This document shows, in pieces, positions 59,182 to 64,000 of a DNA stretch of 64,000 nucleotides (position 1 is its first letter; each line of letters begins with the position of its first letter). Made by a program: the position numbers and the translations under genes. The notes below the pieces were generated by a model. It had not been told where the DNA came from, searched no databases, and saw only the letters and a list, made by a program, of their open reading frames with translations. Source of the stretch: Clostridium thailandense (lineage in GTDB: Bacteria; Bacillota; Clostridia; Clostridiales; Clostridiaceae). The stretch spans positions 1-64,000 of the forward strand of contig NZ_JAEEGC010000137.1 in assembly GCF_019207025.1 (NCBI RefSeq). Direction: 5' to 3'.

Positions 59182-60852
59182 TTATTCAGTAGTTAATTTG
59201 TAAATATAGATGGTTGATTTCCCTAAATTTCTAAGAGATATATTTTCAGCAGGGAAGGGACCACCTGGTAGATTTATTTCAAATGGCTTTAGTTGCTCTG
59301 TCACAGTTTTGGAGGTAAATGGTATTGTATTGAGAAATGCTGCTAATTGAGAAGTCATACCATGACTAGTCTTTGCTGCAAACTTAATCCTATTTATTTG
59401 AGATGGTTCACTTGATAGAGTTAAACTTTTACCGGGTGCAATTGATATTCCTTCACAAGAACAACATTGTTTTGATTGGCAGTTGCCTAAAAACGGTATT
59501 TGTATTTGAACAAGTTTTTTTGATTTAACAACTGCAGCTATTTCTACAGTACAAGTCAATTTATGACCGCAATTTAATTTAACACATTCACAGGTAGCAC
59601 TATTAATATCACAGGATATATCAGAGCCTTCAGGAGCAGTTAGGGTTATATTCTTATCAAAGTATACTGTTCTTTTTAATACAGGGTCATTAGAACAATT
59701 GCTTATAAAATCAAGCATTACTTCTATTCTTAAGTTTACATTTACTAAATCCTGCTCTTCACCTGTTTTAGTTATATCTAATATGCTATATTTAGTTTCT
59801 ATAACTTTACAGTGAATACACTGATATTCATTTGAATTTGGAAGGTTAAAAGTCTTGTGCTGTTGTTCTTCAAACGCACATGAGTCAAAAATTCTTGTAG
59901 TTTCAATACACATTTTATCTGAAGGTGTTGGGCAAGGAGTAATATTTACTGTTGCTATACCAACAGGTCTAGAGAGATTAGGGATAGTATCTACTACTGC
60001 ATTAATTGTTGTGTCTATAACAGAAACACTGTTAGAAATAAAATTTGTTACGTAAACGAAATTTCCGTCTGTTGTTATTGATGTGCCCACAGGGCCGGAA
60101 CCTACAGGTATAGTTTGAACCACTTCGTTTGTGTCAGTATCTATTACAGAAACATTATTATCAAAAACGTTTGCAACATAAGCAAAATTTCCATCTGGTG
60201 TTATTGATATAGAAGAAGGTCCAATACCGACAGTAATGGTATCCACTACAGTATTAGTACTTGTATCAATTACAGATACTGTATTAGTTAAAGCGCTTTG
60301 TCCCTGATTTGCAACATAAGCATAGCTACCGCTCGGAGTTATTGCTATAGCTACAGGCAAGTCTCCCACAGTAATATTTTTCACTACTTCATTTGTAGCA
60401 GTATCTATCACCGATACACTATCTGCCTTTCCAATTGTCACATAGGCAAAACTTCCGTCAGGTGTTATTGCAATACCGATAGGATCTCTGCCCACAGGTA
60501 TAGTTTTTACTACTGTGTTGGTATTTGTGTCTATTACTGATACAGAACCTGAAGTAGCTGTTGCAAGATCGGAATTTGCAACATATACATATCTCCCATT
60601 AGGCGTTACTGCTAGACCTGTAGGAACATTACCAACAGGTATGGTAGCTATAATTGAATTAGTACATGTATCTATGACAGTTGCGAAATAGTATTGATTT
60701 GTAACATAAGCAAATCTGCCGTCCGGCGTTATTGCAATAAGTTTAGCAAAATTATCAGCGGGTTCAATGATAACACTATTTACAACTGTGTTAGTGCTTG
60801 TATCTATAATCGATACTTTATTAGCGTTTGAAACATAAGCTAAAGTAGACAC
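59182..60852 (-). CDS. YVTN-family beta-propeller protein, longer paralogue
   Basis: About 556 residues. A GTG at 60852 is preferred, 9 bp after AAGGAG; the ATG at 60861 touches the RBS. Seven propeller blades, then the same Cys-rich domain (CIETTRIFDSCAFEEQQ, CECVKLNCGHKLTC), then an extra 95-residue C-terminal domain starting near GISIAPGKSLTLSSEP. The shared design and lack of signal peptide suggest assembly into an outer spore layer, which is inference. Confidence 0.82.
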   Translation of the reverse strand: MSTLAYVSNANKVSIIDTSTNTVVNSVIIEPADNFAKLIAITPDGRFAYVTNQYYFATVIDTCTNSIIATIPVGNVPTGLAVTPNGRYVYVANSDLATATSGSVSVIDTNTNTVVKTIPVGRDPIGIAITPDGSFAYVTIGKADSVSVIDTATNEVVKNITVGDLPVAIAITPSGSYAYVANQGQSALTNTVSVIDTSTNTVVDTITVGIGPSSISITPDGNFAYVANVFDNNVSVIDTDTNEVVQTIPVGSGPVGTSITTDGNFVYVTNFISNSVSVIDTTINAVVDTIPNLSRPVGIATVNITPCPTPSDKMCIETTRIFDSCAFEEQQHKTFNLPNSNEYQCIHCKVIETKYSILDITKTGEEQDLVNVNLRIEVMLDFISNCSNDPVLKRTVYFDKNITLTAPEGSDISCDINSATCECVKLNCGHKLTCTVEIAAVVKSKKLVQIQIPFLGNCQSKQCCSCEGISIAPGKSLTLSSEPSQINRIKFAAKTSHGMTSQLAAFLNTIPFTSKTVTEQLKPFEINLPGGPFPAENISLRNLGKSTIYIYKLTTE

Positions 60853-61072
60853 GTTATTCATCTCCTTAAAATATATCTTAGTACAAGATATGAGGGTACA
60901 TAATATTGAGTGAATAATGGATAAGTAAACTTTTTGACTTGCATTTTATTATCTTAGAGGGTACTCATGAACCTTAAGCAAATGAGAGGTTAATGAATAA
61001 AATAATTAACCAACGACCTCGCTGCTAAGTTATTGTAAGAAGAATGTAGTTTACTTCTATGTTAATGCAATT

Positions 61073-61258
61073 TTAAACTAAGCCTTGAAGGGCATCTTTG
61101 ATAACTTTTGTTTCGTCTACAAGTGATATACCGTCGAAATTAAGTCCTAATTTACTCCAACTTCCTTTTTCATAACTGGAGTAATTTCCATATGTAAAAG
61201 AATTAATGAGTGGGCTCCAAGGGGTGTTAAAACTTTCTATTATGATGTTTTGATAGGG
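61073..61258 (-). pseudogene. Unidentified C-terminal gene remnant
   Basis: 61 codons without start, closing in TAA: NIIIESFNTPWSPLINSF, TYGNYSSYEKGSWSKLGLNF and DGISLVDETKVIKDALQG. The sequence reads like real protein but I cannot name the family. A stop lies directly upstream in frame. Confidence 0.4.
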
Positions 61259-61364
61259 ATTTTATTGATATGTTTCCTCAAACCTCGAAACTGGTAAAAA
61301 ACGGTTGACATGTTCTCGAGAAAGCTGACAGCAAATACAATGAAAAACCTCACTTAATATTGAT

Positions 61365-61376
61365 ACGGTGAACCGT
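61365..61376. repeat. ACGGTGAACCGT palindrome, copy 3
   Basis: TTAATA (61354-61359), 19 bp, TATAAG (61379-61384) surround this copy, which resembles a MerR-type promoter. Flanks downstream resemble those at 50525. Confidence 0.5.
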
Positions 61377-61540
61377 ATTATAAGCATATGGACTCTTTTT
61401 TATTCTGTACTAGGAATTTTATGGTATAATATTTAATAATAGGCTAGATTATTGAGTTATTTTCAAGTGTTAATTTATAGATTAAACTCATATACAAATA
61501 TATGTAGAGTAAATAAGATAAAATGATGGAAGGAGAATAA

Positions 61541-62722
61541 ATGAAATCTATTTTTGACTTTTTAATAAAAAAATTTGTGAAAGACTACAAAAATATAAAC
61601 TCCCAATCAGTCAGACAATCTTATGGGACTCTTGGAGGAAATATTGGGATAATAATAAATTCTTCTATTCTTGTTCTAGAAATTGTTATTGGTTTATTTC
61701 TAAACAGTATAGCAATTACAGCAGATGCTTTTCATAATTTGACTGATGCATTATCTTCGTTAGTTACAATATTTAGTTTTAAACTTGCAAATCGTCCGGC
61801 AGATGATAAACATCCTTTTGGTTATGGAAGAATAGAGTACATAACTGCGCTCTTATTTTCTGGTGCCATACTTGTAGTAGGATTTGAATTTCTAAGAAGC
61901 TCATTTTTACGTGTTTTACATCCTGTAAATATACCTTTTGATAAAGTAAGTTTTATTTGCATGCTATGTGCAATACCGTTACAAGTTTTTCTTAACAGAT
62001 GTACAAATTATATAGGCAATGTTATTGATTCATCTGCACTTAAAGCATCAGCGTTAGAATCCTTTACTGATATCTTAGTTCTGTCTATGGTTACATTTTC
62101 TTTGCTTGTTACAAGGTTTACCACCTTTCCTGTTGATGGATATGTAGGAATCATTGTATCTCTCTTTATTCTCCATTCAGGTATAGAACTTGGAAGAGAA
62201 ATGCTTGGTACTTTAATTGGGAAAGCACCAGAAAAGGAATTTGTAGAAGAGTTAAAAAGCAGCGTAATAAGTTATAAATATATATGCGGAGTGCATGATC
62301 TTGTAATTCATAATTATGGCCCAGGTAGATACATGGCTTCTTTGCATGCTGAGGTTCCCAGTAATATACCTATTATGGAACTGCATGATGTTATAGATAA
62401 GGCTGAGAAGGAAATTGGAAAACGAATGAATGTATATCTTTCTATTCATATGGACCCAGTTACCACAGACAGCCCTGAGATCATAGCCTTAAAGGAAGAA
62501 GTTTATAAAAGGCTTAAAGTAATAAAGGGTATAGTATCTATGCATGATTTTAGAGTTGTTGGAAGAAGTGAAGAAAAAACGGTATTATTTGATGTGGTAT
62601 TGGACAAGACCAGTTTTAAAGATAATGAAGAAAAAGAACTTCAAGCTCAAATACAAGATATCATGTATAGTATTAATCCTTCTTATAGGAGTATAATTAC
62701 TTTCGATAGAGAGTTTTACTAA
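61541..62722 (+). CDS. Cation diffusion facilitator (CDF) transporter
   Basis: 393 residues with six membrane helices and a cytoplasmic ZT-dimer domain. DAFHNLTDALSSL gives the helix-2 metal site, HPFGYGRIEY is the family loop, and helix 5 has SALESFTDIL, with Glu where zinc CDFs usually have His. About 90 residues after the sixth helix exceed the minimal domain (FRVVGRSEEKTVLFDV). RBS AAGGAG. It exports divalent cations by proton exchange; the metal could be Zn, Fe or Mn. Confidence 0.92.
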   Translation: MKSIFDFLIKKFVKDYKNINSQSVRQSYGTLGGNIGIIINSSILVLEIVIGLFLNSIAITADAFHNLTDALSSLVTIFSFKLANRPADDKHPFGYGRIEYITALLFSGAILVVGFEFLRSSFLRVLHPVNIPFDKVSFICMLCAIPLQVFLNRCTNYIGNVIDSSALKASALESFTDILVLSMVTFSLLVTRFTTFPVDGYVGIIVSLFILHSGIELGREMLGTLIGKAPEKEFVEELKSSVISYKYICGVHDLVIHNYGPGRYMASLHAEVPSNIPIMELHDVIDKAEKEIGKRMNVYLSIHMDPVTTDSPEIIALKEEVYKRLKVIKGIVSMHDFRVVGRSEEKTVLFDVVLDKTSFKDNEEKELQAQIQDIMYSINPSYRSIITFDREFY

Positions 62723-62732
62723 ATAATATATG

Positions 62733-62814
62733 AAATGGGGCTGTCGCACTTAGGTAAGTACGGCAGAAAGTGGACTTATTCTGCTTTGATTATCTAAGTG
62801 CGACAGCCCCATTT
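62733..62814. mobile_element. 82-bp element with perfect 21-bp terminal inverted repeats
   Basis: Arms 62733-62753 and 62794-62814 are perfectly complementary and contain GGGGCTGTCGCACTTAG, a sequence like the ends of some transposons. The 40-bp centre folds further (GCAGAA with TTCTGC). It may be a MITE or a solo fold-back left by an insertion sequence; it could also serve as the CDF terminator. Confidence 0.6.
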
Positions 62815-62819
62815 TAGAA

Positions 62820-63040
62820 TGGATCAAGGAAAATTATAAACGGTTTTTTACCGTGGAAGATCTAGCAAAATCAAAATATTCATGCTTACATCAGATTAGA
62901 TAGGATATCCCATGAATTAGATATCATTTTAACAAAGAAACCGCTATTTCTGGCGGAAGAGTATCTATTTGATTCTGGTTTCTACATTTAGCTGGGAGTT
63001 ACCTTACCATAGCAGGAGATCATCAAGGAAACCAGATTAG
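62820..63040 (+). pseudogene. Degenerate AraC-family regulator fragment
   Basis: WIKENYKRFFTVEDLAKSKY in one frame matches the first HTH of AraC proteins. After a shift, RLDRISHELDIILTKKP and EEYLFDSGFYI match the second HTH loosely. Stops break both frames. Confidence 0.4.
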
Positions 63041-63044
63041 AATT

Positions 63045-63605
63045 TTATTTTACTATATTAACAGTTCCTTCTTTTCTAGGTGATGCTTTAGGTTCTTCTT
63101 TACTGTTATAGCCTAAGGCAGCAGTACCAAACACTGCATAATCTTCAGGAACACCTAATTCTGTAAGTACGCTTCTAACCTTATGGCCTTCTCCAGTAAG
63201 AGCTAATATATGAATCCAGCATGATCCAATATTAAGAGCGTGTGCAGCTAAAAGCATATTTTGAAGCGCAGCAGCACAATCAGATTCCTTTGTAAGTGAA
63301 GTTTTATCATAAGCTGTAATGACTATTGTAGGTGCATTATAAAATGGATTAAAATTAGGATTTTCACCCATTTTTCTAAATTGTTCTATAGACGACTTTA
63401 ACATAGCTTCTTTTATTGCAGAAATTAGCTTTTCAATCTTTTCTTTATTTTGAACTGCTGTGAAATGCCCGTCTTGTTTGCCCATACCTGTTGGAGCAAA
63501 TTGGGCAGCCTCTAAAACCGTATTTAAGTCTGCATCAGAAATTTGATCTTCTTTATAAGTTCTTATACTTCTTCTTGTTAAAATATTTTGTATTACTTCA
63601 TTCAT
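63045..63605 (-). CDS. Nitroreductase family protein
   Basis: 186 residues. TRRSIRTYKEDQISDADLN is the FMN-binding start; AQFAPTGMGKQDGHF and NIGSCWIHILALT follow. RBS AAAGGAG. It lacks the ferredoxin domain of 25907-26737, so it probably uses NAD(P)H. Divergent from a LysR gene, a common regulatory pair. Confidence 0.92.
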   Translation of the reverse strand: MNEVIQNILTRRSIRTYKEDQISDADLNTVLEAAQFAPTGMGKQDGHFTAVQNKEKIEKLISAIKEAMLKSSIEQFRKMGENPNFNPFYNAPTIVITAYDKTSLTKESDCAAALQNMLLAAHALNIGSCWIHILALTGEGHKVRSVLTELGVPEDYAVFGTAALGYNSKEEPKASPRKEGTVNIVK

Positions 63606-63898
63606 AGTTTTTCTCCTTTCAATTTAAAAGACATTTTAATTTAACCTTTATATTTACTAGCTAATAATAAATATATAAGATTTTTGCTTAATAAAAGACA
63701 TCATTACCTTTGACTAATACATAAATTGAATTTATAATTACCTTATCAAAATTTAAATGTAATTTATAAAGTAACATAATGATATCAATATATATATTAT
63801 GTGTCTAATTGATATTTTTCATCAAATCAATAACTAAAAGTTATAAATTGTTATTGATGTTTTATAACTTGAAATATTATAAATTAAGGAGTGCATTT

Positions 63899-64000
63899 AT
63901 GAACTGGCAGCAATTAGAATATTTTAAAATTATAGCGGAAACACAGAATTTTACATTAGCAGCTAATTTACTTTCTGTAACTCAGCCAGCCTTGAGTAAA
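63899..64000 (+). CDS. LysR family regulator, N-terminal part (runs off the window)
   Basis: 34 codons from ATG behind AAGGAG: MNWQQLEYFKIIAETQNFTL with AANLLSVTQPALSK, the standard LysR HTH. Divergent from the nitroreductase gene with 293 bp of AT-rich sequence between, which should contain LysR sites (ATAA-rich dyads near 63780-63870). Confidence 0.9.
   Translation, partial: MNWQQLEYFKIIAETQNFTLAANLLSVTQPALSK

Larger units (their letters stand above)
60862..61540. other. Intergenic region with remnants
   Basis: This 680-bp stretch separates the propeller genes from the CDF gene. It holds a minus-strand coding remnant at 61073-61258 and the ACGGTGAACCGT palindrome at 61365-61376. The CDF promoter must lie in the last 150 bp (a TATAAT occurs near 61434). 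Confidence 0.5.

Overview
The window is low-GC, densely coded Firmicute DNA with AGGAGG-type ribosome binding sites, rho-independent terminators and genes typical of an anaerobic, spore-forming Clostridium: corrinoid methyl transfer, iron-sulfur flavoproteins, ferredoxin-fused enzymes and Clostridium-type regulators. No rRNA, tRNA, CRISPR array or complete insertion sequence was seen. The window looks like an accessory chromosomal region in which small regulator-plus-redox-enzyme modules have accumulated, mixed with many gene remnants.

Layout. (1) 0-6 kb: end of a corrinoid protein, a methyltetrahydrofolate methyltransferase, a BCCT (betaine-type) transporter, a chemoreceptor and a DUF1638 protein. 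This reads as a methylated-amine or betaine demethylation locus. (2) 6-19 kb: regulator/redox modules: AraC with iron-sulfur flavoprotein, TetR with alpha/beta hydrolase and flavoprotein, AraC with a ruined SDR, a flavodoxin-ferredoxin (EFR1-type) gene, MerR with SDR, and TetR with flavoprotein. A Tet(M)-like GTPase fused to a NYN/YacP nuclease lies at 8.3-10.9 kb. (3) 19.5-23 kb: PadR, three DUF1048 paralogues, a Cys-rich KTR protein and a DrrAB-like ABC exporter. (4) 23-31 kb: stand-alone RsmH, SDR, ferredoxin-nitroreductase, DUF3788, TetR and aldo/keto reductase, then a decay zone that includes a collapsed tet-like gene whose attenuator is still intact. (5) 31-41 kb: AraC, metallo-beta-lactamase-fold protein, a second AraC plus flavoprotein module, a DJ-1/PfpI-ferredoxin fusion, and MarR with a heterodimeric ABC exporter. 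(6) 41-46.6 kb: pentapeptide protein, DEAD-box helicase, tyrosine recombinase, cold-shock protein, a group II intron remnant, more gene fragments, and an EFR1-type gene with HxlR. (7) 46.7-50.5 kb: VanR/VanS-like two-component system, serine DD-carboxypeptidase and VanZ, without a D-Ala-D-Lac or D-Ala-D-Ser ligase. (8) 51.7-57 kb: PspA, coiled-coil and SHOCT proteins, a type-1 copper protein, a multicopper-oxidase tail, a methyltransferase and a secreted Met-rich protein. (9) 57.7-64 kb: two seven-bladed YVTN beta-propeller proteins with Cys-rich tails, a cation diffusion facilitator, a nitroreductase and the start of a LysR gene.

The strongest new signals are regulatory. Three loci with paralogous AraC regulators each carry the direct repeat AGGCAAA at exactly 21-bp spacing, followed after exactly 20 bp by a -10 box (TATAAT or TAAAAT), just ahead of the gene downstream of the regulator. 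Independently, the VanR-like locus carries three 6-bp repeats at exact 11-bp intervals, with a -10 box at a fixed distance, ahead of vanR, the carboxypeptidase gene and the vanZ region. Other points worth study are the translational GTPase-nuclease fusion, the copper/SHOCT/PspA envelope cluster and the DJ-1-ferredoxin fusion that lacks one cluster cysteine. All functions are read from sequence by eye; no database search was run.
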